64,000 bases of DNA from CAVWZH01 sp963765285 (GCA_963765285.1 CAVXVR010000004.1:496001-560000), one strand, 5' to 3'. Counted from the stretch's first letter, positions 51,513-60,071 are shown. The notes: generated by a model not told the origin, from the letters alone. Numbers and translations: made by a program.

Positions 51513-53900
51513 ATGAGCATTGCCGAAAAATTCGTGACCATGGAGTACGGGCCGGCTCCCGAGGATCCGAAAGAAGCCGAAGCCTGGCTGGAACGCCATG
51601 GCCGCCGTTTCGGGCACTTCATCAACGGGAAATGGCAGCAACCGGCAGGGGGCGGATACTTCGACACTCTCGATCCCTCGAACGGTGAGAAGCTGGCGTC
51701 AGTCGCGCAGGGTGCAGCCGCGGACGTCGATGCGGCAGTGCGAGCCGCGCGCGAGGCTTCCCCAAAATGGCGCGCCCTGACTCCGCACGACCGTGCGCGT
51801 TATCTCTATGCTTTGGCCCGATCGATTCAGAAGCATTCCCGGCTGCTCGCCGTCCTCGAAACCATGGACAACGGGAAGCCCATCCGCGAGAGCCGCGACA
51901 TCGACATTCCGCTGGTTGCGCGGCACTTCTACCATCACGCGGGCTGGGCCCAGTTGCTCGACCAGGAATTCCCAGACTACGTTCCGTGCGGCGTAGTCGG
52001 GCAGATCATTCCGTGGAATTTTCCGTTGCTCATGCTGGCCTGGAAAATCGCACCGGCGATCGCAACCGGGAACACCGTGGTGCTTAAGCCCGCCGAATTC
52101 ACACCGCTCACCGCTCTGCTTTTTGCGGAAATTTGTCAGGAAATTGAACTGCCTGCGGGTGTGGTGAACATCGTGACGGGAGATGGCTTCACGGGGGAAG
52201 CGCTAGTTAAGCATCCGGATGTCAATAAGATTGCCTTCACCGGTTCGACCGAAGTGGGCCGGGCGATTCGCAGCGCGACTGCGCCAACTCATAAACGCCT
52301 TTCGCTTGAGCTCGGCGGAAAGTCTCCCTTCATCATTTTTGAAGACGCCGACCTCGACAGCGCCGTCGAAGGTCTGGTCGATGGAATCTGGTTCAACCAG
52401 GGACAAGTCTGTTGCGCGGGGTCACGCTTGCTGATGCAGGAGAGCATTGCCGAACCTCTCATCGCCAAGGTTCGCGAGCGCATGAACAGCTTGCGCCTAG
52501 GCCCTCCGCTGGACAAGGCGATCGACATTGGGCCCATTGTTGCGCGGGTGCAACTGGACCGCATTCGCCGGATGGTGGACCAGGGCGTGGCCGAAGGCGC
52601 GACCTGCTGGCAGCCTGAGGTTGTGTTGCCTGCCCAGGGCTTTTATTACCCGCCCACCCTGCTCAGCAATGTACAGCCCACCTCGATTGTGGCGCAGCAG
52701 GAAATATTTGGTCCTGTTCTGGCGACCATGACATTCCGCACGCCCGCAGAGGCCGTCGAACTGGCCAATAACACGGTTTACGGTCTGGCGGCTTGCGTTT
52801 GGAGCGAAAGCATCAACGTGGCTTTGCACGTGGCGGCGCAACTCAAAGCCGGCGTGGTCTGGGTGAATTGCACAAACCTCTTTGACGCTTCATGTGGGTT
52901 CGGTGGATACCGAGAAAGCGGCTACGGGCGTGAAGGCGGCCGCGAGGGCCTTTTGGAATATCTGGAGCCGGCTTGGTTCAAGAATGCTCCGCCACTGCCG
53001 GCGAAAAAGCCAGCCCAGACGCCGTCAAACGAGTCTAGCGCGCTCCCCGTCGGTACTCCCGCCATCGACCGAACGGTAAAGCTCTACATAGGAGGCAAGC
53101 AGGCCCGACCTGATTCTGGCTACAGCATGGAAGTCCACGCCGCCGACGGGCGCTTGCTGGGTGAAGCTCCGCTCGGCAATCGCAAAGATATACGCAACGC
53201 CGTCGAAGCTGCTCGCAAGGCTGGATCGTGGGCGAGAGCCACCGCGCACAATCGCGCGCAAGTCCTCTACTATTGCGCTGAAAATCTTTCCCAACGGCGT
53301 GATGAGATCGCGCAGCGTTTGGCGGCAGTAGTTGGAGAAAAGCAAGCTGCGTCGGAAGTGGACCTTGGGATCGAACGCATTTTCTCCTACGCGGCCTGGG
53401 CCGATAAGTTCGACGGCGCGGTGCATAACCCACCGTTCCGCAATATTGCCCTCGCCATGAATGAGCCAGTCGGAACGGTGGGAATCGTCTGTCCGACGGA
53501 AGCTCCTTTGTTGGGTTTTCTTTCGCTGGTTATGCCAGCTTTAGCCGTTGGAAATACCGTGATCGCTGTTCCGTCGGAAACGTATCCGCTTATAACCGGC
53601 GACTTCTATCAACTCTTCGATACCAGTGATCTTCCGGGCGGCGCGCTAAACATCGTGACTGGCCATGCGTCGCAGCTTTTAAAAGTACTCGCCGAACACG
53701 ATGATGTCGACGCCATCTGGTGTTTCACCGGCGAGGCCAGTGCCGCTGCCGCAAAAGCGTCCTCCGTCGGCAACCTGAAACAGGTCTGGACCAACGAAGG
53801 CCGAGCTATCGACTGGTTCAATACGAAGCTCGCCGAGGGCCGCTGGTTTCTGGAACACGCCACCCAGGTCAAGAACATCTGGGTTCCCTACGGCGAATAA
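51513..53900 (+). CDS. ALDH16-type two-domain aldehyde dehydrogenase
   Basis: 795 residues. The first domain (about 25-500) is a complete aldehyde dehydrogenase: GQIIPWNFPLLMLAWKIAPA, FTGSTEVGRAI, catalytic Glu in LELGGKSPFI (about 265) and nucleophile Cys in NQGQVCCAGSRLL (about 299), so it should be active. A linker (PPLPAKKPAQTPSN) leads to a second ALDH-like domain (about 520-795) with VKLYIGGKQARPDSGYSMEV and PVGTVGIVCPTEAPLL. It ends after the nucleotide-binding part (WTNEGRAIDWFN) without its own Glu/Cys catalytic set. Length and layout match the ALDH16 family. It would oxidise the acetaldehyde made by DeoC, encoded just upstream. Confidence 0.9.
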   Translation: MSIAEKFVTMEYGPAPEDPKEAEAWLERHGRRFGHFINGKWQQPAGGGYFDTLDPSNGEKLASVAQGAAADVDAAVRAAREASPKWRALTPHDRARYLYALARSIQKHSRLLAVLETMDNGKPIRESRDIDIPLVARHFYHHAGWAQLLDQEFPDYVPCGVVGQIIPWNFPLLMLAWKIAPAIATGNTVVLKPAEFTPLTALLFAEICQEIELPAGVVNIVTGDGFTGEALVKHPDVNKIAFTGSTEVGRAIRSATAPTHKRLSLELGGKSPFIIFEDADLDSAVEGLVDGIWFNQGQVCCAGSRLLMQESIAEPLIAKVRERMNSLRLGPPLDKAIDIGPIVARVQLDRIRRMVDQGVAEGATCWQPEVVLPAQGFYYPPTLLSNVQPTSIVAQQEIFGPVLATMTFRTPAEAVELANNTVYGLAACVWSESINVALHVAAQLKAGVVWVNCTNLFDASCGFGGYRESGYGREGGREGLLEYLEPAWFKNAPPLPAKKPAQTPSNESSALPVGTPAIDRTVKLYIGGKQARPDSGYSMEVHAADGRLLGEAPLGNRKDIRNAVEAARKAGSWARATAHNRAQVLYYCAENLSQRRDEIAQRLAAVVGEKQAASEVDLGIERIFSYAAWADKFDGAVHNPPFRNIALAMNEPVGTVGIVCPTEAPLLGFLSLVMPALAVGNTVIAVPSETYPLITGDFYQLFDTSDLPGGALNIVTGHASQLLKVLAEHDDVDAIWCFTGEASAAAAKASSVGNLKQVWTNEGRAIDWFNTKLAEGRWFLEHATQVKNIWVPYGE

Positions 53901-53912
53901 GCAATCGGCCCC

Positions 53913-54581
53913 ATGAAAGCCACGCGCGCGCCTCGTGTAAAAATCTGTTGCATCGGCAGCATTGAGGAAGCATCCCAGGCGGTTGAATGCGGCGCCTCCG
54001 CTCTAGGCCTGGTCTCGCAGATGCCGAGCGGGCCGGGGGTTATCAGCGACGAGCGGATTGCGCAGATTGCCGCAACCGTCCCGCCGCCTATCGCGACATT
54101 CCTGCTCACCTCGCGCCAAAATGTCTCCGAGATCGTCGCGCAGCACCGCCTCTGCCGCACCAGCTGCATTCAGCTCTGCGACCGGATCACCTCCGGCAGC
54201 TATCGCGAGCTGAAAGACGCTCTTCCGGGAATCTCCATCATTCAGGTGATCCACGTAACCGGGACGGAATCCGTCGACGAGGCGGAATCCATCGCGGACC
54301 AGGTCGATGCCATCCTGCTCGACTCGGGCAATCAGAAACTTCCAGTCAAAGAACTCGGCGGCACTGGCAGAACCCATGACTGGAGCCTGAGCCGGAAGAT
54401 TCGCGAGCGCATCGGCGTTCCGCTATTTCTGGCTGGCGGCCTTACGTCTGAGAATGTGGCTCGGGCCATCAAAGAAGTAGGTCCCTACGGACTCGACCTT
54501 TGTTCCGGCGTAAGAACGAATGGCAAACTTGATGAGGGGAAGCTGAAACAATTTTTCTCCGTCGTGCGAAATGTCGCATAA
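53913..54581 (+). CDS. Phosphoribosylanthranilate-isomerase (TrpF)-like barrel protein, diverged
   Basis: 222 residues of TrpF fold. Both residues used by TrpF are present: Cys12 in VKICCIGSIEEA (normally KICGIT) and Asp137 in AILLDSG. LGGTGRTHDWSL, LFLAGGLTSENV and LDLCSGVRTNG match the phosphate-binding and C-terminal signature. Substrate-contacting positions differ: KICC for KICG, IQLCD for the usual VQLHG, HDW for FDW. It starts 12 bases after the ALDH16 gene, with no tryptophan gene in the window, so it belongs to the deoC operon and may isomerise another phosphorylated sugar adduct. Confidence 0.82.
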   Translation: MKATRAPRVKICCIGSIEEASQAVECGASALGLVSQMPSGPGVISDERIAQIAATVPPPIATFLLTSRQNVSEIVAQHRLCRTSCIQLCDRITSGSYRELKDALPGISIIQVIHVTGTESVDEAESIADQVDAILLDSGNQKLPVKELGGTGRTHDWSLSRKIRERIGVPLFLAGGLTSENVARAIKEVGPYGLDLCSGVRTNGKLDEGKLKQFFSVVRNVA

Positions 54582-54621
54582 TCTGATTGCGAAGTAACAA
54601 TTCCCTATTTTGCCCGGGTCA

Positions 54622-55372
54622 ATGTCAACGCGTAGTTCGAACCTCGGCGGTCATGTGTTTGGAGCGGCGGCTTTGGCCTTTGGCCTCATCACGCTGGCCT
54701 GGCACGAGTACAACGGCTGGCACTTGCCGAATTACCTTGTCTACCCCGCCGCCGCTGCCGAGATCTTGGGCGGCGCTGCAGTTCAGTTTCGCCGGACTGC
54801 GAAAGCCGGCGCAGCCGTCCTCGCCGCGGTTTATCTTGTCTTCGCCTTACGGTGCGTGCCGCAAATCTTCTCCAAACCGCAGATCTACAATAGCTGGGGC
54901 AACTTCTTCGAACAGTTCTCTCTCGTGACCGGAGCCGTGATCATTTACGCGCACTTGTCATCGCCATGGTCACGCGCAACGCTTAATCGGATTGGCTGCA
55001 TTCTTTTGGGCGTCTGTGTCGCTTCTTTTACCCTCGAACAGGCGATTTATCTTGCCCCGACCGCCACTCTTGTTCCGAAGTGGCTTCCGCCGACTCAGAT
55101 GTTTTGGGCAGTAACGACGACTCTTCTGTTTGCCCTTGCGGCTCTGGCTCTGCTTACGAATCGAATGGCACTTCTCGCAACTCGGCTTCTGACCATGATG
55201 CTCGTCATCTTTGGAATAATCGTGTGGCTACCGTTGCTGCTTTCGGATTCCTCATAGTCATACGAATTGGAGCGAAACCGCCGAGACTTTCGCGATTGCC
55301 GGAGCCGCATGGATTCTGGCCGATCTCCTCGGCGAGTATCCTCTGGTTGACACCACGTTGCACCCTGACTAA
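54622..55372 (+). pseudogene. DoxX-like membrane protein gene with a frameshift
   Basis: From the ATG at 54622 the frame encodes a four-helix DoxX-like membrane protein (FGAAALAFGLITLAWHEYN; EILGGAAVQFRRTAKAGAAV; FFEQFSLVTGAVIIY) and stops at 55255-55257 after VWLPLLLSDSS. The missing C-terminal part is found immediately in the +1 frame: IPHSHTNWSETAETFAIAG then AAWILADLLGEYPLVD, ending at a TAA at 55370-55372. One extra base (or two lost) between about 55225 and 55255 explains this. Restored length is about 249 residues. It could be a true recent mutation or a sequencing/assembly error. Confidence 0.75.
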
Positions 55373-55409
55373 ACTCGGCCTTCCTCGGCTCCAACCTGAG
55401 CAGGAAGTC

Positions 55410-56345
55410 ATGACCAAACGTCCTCGTATCGCCGTTGTGGGCAGCGCCAACGTCGACCTGACTACCTTCACTGCCCATTTTCCCAAGGCCGGCGAAACGA
55501 TTTTTGGCCAGAAATTCGATCTGGGATTCGGCGGCAAAGGAGCGAATCAGGCGGTTGCTGCCAAACTCTGCGGCGCCGAAGTCTTCATGGTCGCGCACGT
55601 CGGGGATGACTTGTTCGGCCCGGCGACCATCGCAAATTTTGAAAAGCTCGGCATTGACACCTCACATGTGCGGCAGATAAGCGGGGTCTCCACTGGGGTT
55701 GCGCCCATTTTTGTCGATCCCTCCGGACAGAACCGGATCATCGTGGTCAAAGGCGCAAATGACACGTTGAAGCCGTCCGACATCGACGGTGCGGCGCAAG
55801 TTCTGAAGAGCGCGGATTGCATCGTCTTGCAGTTTGAAATTCCGCTTGAGACCGTCTATCACACGATCAAGTTTGCCAGGAAGCACAAGGTTCGTTGCAT
55901 CCTCAATCCAGCACCCGCCCAGATCATTGATGCCAATGTGATCGGTGACCTGGATTTCTTAGTGCCCAATGAGAGCGAGGCTGAGGCCATTTCTGGCCTG
56001 CAGGTACGCGATGTTGACAGCGCGAAGAAATGCGCCGGCCAGCTGCTTTCCGCCGGGGTTGGCCGCGTGATTATCACCCTGGGCGCCAACGGCTCACTGC
56101 TTACCGGAGCTGAAGGCATGGAACACTTGCCGGCCTTTCCCATGAAAAGCGTCGACAGCACCGGCGCTGGCGATGCCTTTATCGGGAGCTTTGCGACATT
56201 CCTTGGTGAAGGGTTTTCGGAACAAGAAGGGGTCAGGCGTGCGAACCTTTATGCGGGGCTTTCCACCACCGGCGTTGGCACGCAAAAATCGTTTTATGAT
56301 CGCGCACGGTTTGAGGAAGAGTGGGACAGAAGAACCAAGGTTTGA
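55410..56345 (+). CDS. rbsK: Ribokinase-family (PfkB) sugar kinase
   Basis: 311 residues from the ATG at 55410. PfkB signatures: VVGSANVDLTTFTAHFPKAG with the sugar-binding Asp, FGGKGANQAVAAKLCGAEV, and the anion-hole/catalytic DSTGAGDAFIGSFATFL. NPAPAQIIDANVIGDLDFLV and NESEAEAISG follow ribokinase closely. An open frame continues upstream, but homology and AGGAA before the ATG define the start. It phosphorylates ribose at O5; related deoxyribokinases are in the same family and cannot be told apart by eye. Beside DeoC and a sugar-type permease, either substrate fits. Confidence 0.9.
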   Translation: MTKRPRIAVVGSANVDLTTFTAHFPKAGETIFGQKFDLGFGGKGANQAVAAKLCGAEVFMVAHVGDDLFGPATIANFEKLGIDTSHVRQISGVSTGVAPIFVDPSGQNRIIVVKGANDTLKPSDIDGAAQVLKSADCIVLQFEIPLETVYHTIKFARKHKVRCILNPAPAQIIDANVIGDLDFLVPNESEAEAISGLQVRDVDSAKKCAGQLLSAGVGRVIITLGANGSLLTGAEGMEHLPAFPMKSVDSTGAGDAFIGSFATFLGEGFSEQEGVRRANLYAGLSTTGVGTQKSFYDRARFEEEWDRRTKV

Positions 56346-56358
56346 GCGGTCTCCGCAC

Positions 56359-56937
56359 TCACTTCTCCATCAACAGAACTTTCTCCGCATCATCCACTTC
56401 CATCAGCTTCACTTCGATCACTTCGTTCATGGTGGTCTGCACGATCCGGCCCACGTAAGTTGCTTCAATCGGCAATTCCCTATGGCCACGGTCGATCAGC
56501 ACGCACAACTGCACCTGGCGCGGACGGCCATGAGAAAACAACGCATCGAGCGCCGCCCGGGTGGTGCGGCCGGTGAAGAGTACATCGTCAACCAGAATGA
56601 TGTCCTTGTCATCGATGGGAAATCCGATCTCCGAATCTTGAATCACAGGCTTCGGGCCGAGGGTCGAAAGATCGTCGCGATAAAAAGTGATGTCCAGCGT
56701 GCCTACGGGGACCGCGGCGTTTTCTATGCGCCCTATGATTCTGCCCAGGCGCTCAGCGAGCGGCACTCCGCGCCGGCGGATGCCCACAAGCCCCAGACCT
56801 TTGATCCCATCGCCCTTCTCCACGATTTCGTGGGCGAGCCGGACCAGCGTGCGTTCAATTTCCGACCCTGACATCAACTGTGATTTCTGGCGTAGCGTGG
56901 TCTTGGGTGCTGCGCTTTTCCTGGACATGGATGGCAT
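56359..56937 (-). CDS. pyrR: PyrR, bifunctional pyrimidine regulator / uracil phosphoribosyltransferase
   Basis: 192 residues from an ATG at 56937 (GAGG just upstream; an ATG at 56928 is an alternative). The PRPP motif is IILVDDVLFTGRTTRAALDA; the PyrR-specific GLVGIRRRGVPLAERL and LCVLIDRGHRELPIEATYVG are present. It salvages uracil to UMP and in many bacteria binds pyr mRNA leaders to control attenuation. It converges on rbsK with 13 bases between stops. No pyr operon is in view. Confidence 0.93.
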   Translation of the reverse strand: MPSMSRKSAAPKTTLRQKSQLMSGSEIERTLVRLAHEIVEKGDGIKGLGLVGIRRRGVPLAERLGRIIGRIENAAVPVGTLDITFYRDDLSTLGPKPVIQDSEIGFPIDDKDIILVDDVLFTGRTTRAALDALFSHGRPRQVQLCVLIDRGHRELPIEATYVGRIVQTTMNEVIEVKLMEVDDAEKVLLMEK

Positions 56938-57351
56938 ATGCCTCGTCAAATCCCGACCGACTGCGGGGCGGCATTTGACTCTATTGGAGCCGTGTCTCAC
57001 AGGTCAAGCCGTCAACGCGACCAAACTGAGGCCTGTTGTTTACTTCTTTGTTTTCAACAACCTCATGGATACAGGGAGCAAGCAGAGTCAATCCGGCGGC
57101 GACCTAATCCAAATGATTAGCCCGTCAGGGTAGTTCCTTTGGATAAGAACCCGTGGCATGCTAACCTATGAATCGGTAACGCGCATCGGACACCAAATTG
57201 AGCGACCGTTAGATCGCCAAGATGTGCCGTACTCAGAGTCGCCCGCGAACTTTCCCCCTGACAAGCTCTCCCGGAGCAGAAGCGTACAATAATCCCAAGC
57301 CGAGGATGCCTTTAGGCACCTCTTCCCCCAAGTTGAGACACCTTGTTGCCG
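56938..57351. other. 414-base region without a supported gene
   Basis: This spacer separates divergent pyrR and the AMIN-domain gene. Short open frames on both strands show no recognisable protein. A TACAAT box at 57285-57290 lies about 60 bases before the rightward start codon and may be its -10, with CTGACA at 57258-57263 too far (21 bases) to be a convincing -35. Confidence 0.5.
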
Positions 57352-58788
57352 ATGAAATTTTGGGCCCACACCAGCCGTAGTTTTCTAATTGTTTTAGCCT
57401 TGGCGGTTCTGACTTCAATTTCCGGCCTGTCGCAGACCGACGCGCGGCCACGTCCTGTGACCGCAACCATAGAGAAACCTGCCGGTATCTCGCGGGTAAA
57501 AGTAATCCTGACCGAGAATTCGCCCGCGGTTGAGATTACCTCGACTCGTCCCGTCGTTCCAGAAATCAAAAAAGAGGACGACCCGCTCCGGTTGATCATT
57601 ACCCTGCCGAATTCCAACATATCGGTCCCGACCAAGACCATTGCCGTAAACAGCAAAGAGATCAGCGCCATTGATCTGGACCGGAAGCTGGCGCTTCATC
57701 TCAGCAGCATACAAATCTCTCCCGCCACAGTTCGCATCGTGGTTCATCTGCTCGAGCCCTGCAGCTATACCTGGGACGCCGCCGGAAATCGCCTTATGGT
57801 CCGGTTGCATCCGGAGAGCAAAGAAGTTGCCGCTAAACCCGAGTCGGTTCCCACTCTGACCAGTGTGGAACAACCGCTGGCCGTTCCTCTCGTTGCCGCT
57901 GGCTCGCCCAAGATTGTGCTGGCAAATGCCGTCCCGTCGGGCGCGTCGATCAAAGCCAGTAAACAACCAGTCATTCTGCGCCTGGCTCGAGGCGGCGAGA
58001 TCCATGTCTGCCCGGGGACTTCGGTCGTGTTGACGCGCGCGGCGGACGGACCCGACATGATGGTCGGAATGGGTACCGGCGCTCTCGAAACCCACTACGC
58101 GTTGGAGAGCACATCGGACTCGATCCTGACCCCGGATTTCCGCATTCTGCTGCGTGGGCCCGGTGAGTTCCACTACGCTGTCAGCGCCGATTCCCGGGGC
58201 AACACCTGTGTGCGCGACCTGCCGGGCAATACCGCACCCGCCGCAGTTTCAGAGTTGATGGGGGACGGAGTGTACAACCTAAAACTCGGGGAAGCGGTGG
58301 TTTTTCATTCCGGCCTGGTCAATACGGCCGACGATAAGCTTCCGGAGAGCTGCGGTTGTCCGGCGACGCCGAGACCCGAAGCCGCAGTTCAACTGGCTTC
58401 GGCCGCTCCGGAGAATGCGCCATTACCGTCGTTGAATCCGCCTCAGACTGCTGAGCCAATAAAGCCGCTGGCCTCTGAACCCGTGAGCCATGCGGCAGCG
58501 GAAACCGCTCGCATGTCCGCTGGCCCAACCGTGGCCACACCCGCCAAGAAGACAGAAAATCTCAGCCTCGAGCTGGGCTCGCCACTGGTCTACCGCGCCA
58601 CGCCGGCGCCACCGCCGCCCGCTCCCAAGGTAGAGACCCAAAACCTGCCTCTGGCCTACTCCGGAGTTCCACAGCCTCCGCCGGCTCAAGCGGCGCCGCC
58701 AACGCCGGCGGCGAACACCCTCGAGAAGAAGCCCCGCCATGGCTTCTTCGGCAAGATCAAGGGATTTATGGCTTCGATCTTCCGATAG
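57352..58788 (+). CDS. Exported AMIN-domain protein with Pro/Ala-rich tail
   Basis: 478 residues from the ATG at 57352 (a TTG three codons earlier is possible). The signal peptide is SFLIVLALAVLTSISGLSQ. Residues about 45-165 match the AMIN fold (ISRVKVILTENSPAVEITST; LRLIITLPNSNIS; IDLDRKLALHLSSIQISP, RLMVRLHPE), which targets envelope proteins to peptidoglycan or secretins. A middle section (HVCPGTSVVLTRAADGPDMM; LRGPGEFHYAVSADSRGNTC) looks like a separate beta domain. The last ~140 residues are Pro/Ala-rich, with a terminal basic KKPRHGFFGKIKGFMASIFR that may bind membrane. Confidence 0.82.
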   Translation: MKFWAHTSRSFLIVLALAVLTSISGLSQTDARPRPVTATIEKPAGISRVKVILTENSPAVEITSTRPVVPEIKKEDDPLRLIITLPNSNISVPTKTIAVNSKEISAIDLDRKLALHLSSIQISPATVRIVVHLLEPCSYTWDAAGNRLMVRLHPESKEVAAKPESVPTLTSVEQPLAVPLVAAGSPKIVLANAVPSGASIKASKQPVILRLARGGEIHVCPGTSVVLTRAADGPDMMVGMGTGALETHYALESTSDSILTPDFRILLRGPGEFHYAVSADSRGNTCVRDLPGNTAPAAVSELMGDGVYNLKLGEAVVFHSGLVNTADDKLPESCGCPATPRPEAAVQLASAAPENAPLPSLNPPQTAEPIKPLASEPVSHAAAETARMSAGPTVATPAKKTENLSLELGSPLVYRATPAPPPPAPKVETQNLPLAYSGVPQPPPAQAAPPTPAANTLEKKPRHGFFGKIKGFMASIFR

Positions 58789-58807
58789 ACTCCAACATCG
58801 CTCAGCC

Positions 58808-59053
58808 CTAAGAAGCACGCTTTCGTTTTGCCTTCGTTCGTCGTTGCCACAGCTGAGCCGACGGCGAGGCATTCTTGGTGGTGGCATAGGCATCCCCCGT
58901 CCACTTGTTGCACGCCGGGCATGGAAGGTTTGGCCGATCGACACATTCGTGGGTCGGACCCTGTGGTTCGTCGTCTGGCTCCACTTCAGTTCCCGGGAGA
59001 AGAGGGACGCCTGAGGCACCACACAACAATCGGACGAAGTGGCGACGGTTCAT
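58808..59053 (-). CDS. Possible small protein with Tat-like signal
   Basis: 81 residues, starting MNRRHFVRLLCGASGVPLLP, which has the twin-arginine pattern RRxFV followed by a weak hydrophobic stretch. CGGAG lies 7 bases upstream of the ATG. Two Cys pairs follow (HECVDRPNLPCPACNKW) and the tail is basic (RRTKAKRKRAS). It may be a real small gene, the remnant of a larger Tat substrate, or chance. The rest of the 523-base spacer (58789-59311) has only an inverted repeat and a terminator. Confidence 0.4.
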   Translation of the reverse strand: MNRRHFVRLLCGASGVPLLPGTEVEPDDEPQGPTHECVDRPNLPCPACNKWTGDAYATTKNASPSAQLWQRRTKAKRKRAS

Positions 59054-59119
59054 GCTTGGCTCCGCAGAATCAAATTGAGACAGTCAATGCGATCTCAGTA
59101 ACCCGCTCAATCTACAGTG

Positions 59120-59143
59120 ATTGAGTCGACTATTTAACTCAAT
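59120..59143. repeat. ATTGAGT...ACTCAAT inverted repeat
   Basis: A perfect 7-bp inverted repeat with a 10-base spacer, followed directly by TTGAGCTCAA, in a locally AT-rich stretch. It is 67 bases upstream of the small Tat-like frame and could be its operator. Confidence 0.35.
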
Positions 59144-59231
59144 TTGAGCTCAACAGGTAACTAAGGTAACCGATGAATCTTAGAGTGAGACGAGCCTCGA
59201 TACTCCGCGTCGGCCTTCCCTGAAAAAGTCT

Positions 59232-59273
59232 CAAAGAATAAAAAGCCTCTCGCGGATGTTCCGCGAGAGGCTT
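59232..59273 (-). terminator. Rho-independent terminator of the Sel1-repeat gene
   Basis: A 14-bp perfect stem (59243-59256 with 59260-59273, GCCTCTCGCGGA arm) with a 3-base loop. On the minus strand TTTTATTCTTT follows directly. It starts 39 bases after the stop at 59312. Confidence 0.9.
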
Positions 59274-59311
59274 GGTTTCAAATCCGGCCACGGTTGGCCA
59301 GGAATCGCTAG

Positions 59312-59995
59312 TTATTTCTCGAGCGCAATCAGTGCCTGGTGTGCCGTAGCGTAGCCTTTATCAGAAGCCAGCTTGTACCACTTCTTGGCCTCGGCGGTGT
59401 TCTTTGGAACGCCCAGACCATCCTCGTACATGTATCCGAGTTTGTACTCTGCCTCAGGACGGCCCTGTGCAGCCGACTTGGAATACCACTTCATGGCAAC
59501 GCTATAGTCTTGCTTCACGCCGTGTCCCTGCTCGTACATTTCTCCCAGCCTGTATTGGGCCTCAGGCCGACCTTTCTGGGCTGCGACGTCGTACCACTTG
59601 GCCGCCTGGACCAGGTCTTTTCGCACGCCCCGGCCCTGGTCGTACATCTGTCCCATACGAAACTCCGCGTCCGCATTGCCCTGCTTGGCGGCAAGCGAAT
59701 ACCACTTGAAGGCCGCGGCTGAGTCCTGCGGGAGTCCGTGGCCTACGTCATACATCGCGCCCAAGCGATACTGGGCGTCGGCATAGCCCTGATCCGCGGC
59801 CTTTCTGAACCAGGCGACCGCTTCCTGCGAGTCACGCGATACGCCCTGCCCAATGGCGTACATCATGCCGATCTTGACTTGTGAAGCAGGATCACCCGCA
59901 TTTGCCTTGTCCCGGAGTGCCTGCAGGTCGTCCTGCGCCACAGCGCTGGCAAGACAGACCATTACGCTCAACACAATCACAGCACTTCTCTTCAT
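59312..59995 (-). CDS. Exported Sel1-like repeat protein
   Basis: 227 residues with signal peptide (SAVIVLSVMVCLASAVAQ) and five 36-residue Sel1/TPR-like repeats of consensus ADAQYRLGxMYxxGxGVxxD then A-KWY--AA-QG, in register from about residue 38 to 217. These alpha-solenoids bind partner proteins in the envelope. GGGGGGAAAG precedes the ATG. Transcribed leftward as a single gene ending in the strong terminator. Confidence 0.93.
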   Translation of the reverse strand: MKRSAVIVLSVMVCLASAVAQDDLQALRDKANAGDPASQVKIGMMYAIGQGVSRDSQEAVAWFRKAADQGYADAQYRLGAMYDVGHGLPQDSAAAFKWYSLAAKQGNADAEFRMGQMYDQGRGVRKDLVQAAKWYDVAAQKGRPEAQYRLGEMYEQGHGVKQDYSVAMKWYSKSAAQGRPEAEYKLGYMYEDGLGVPKNTAEAKKWYKLASDKGYATAHQALIALEK

Positions 59996-60071
59996 TTCTT
60001 TCCCCCCAATTATTTACCTCTTACATCCGGACAATATACATAGCCCCGGGAACCCAGCCGGAACCTCAGAG

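Noticed and set aside
55080..55409. N-terminal extension of the ribokinase gene
   Set aside because: It overlaps the DoxX-like coding region, and ribokinase homology starts at the ATG at 55410 with its own ribosome site.
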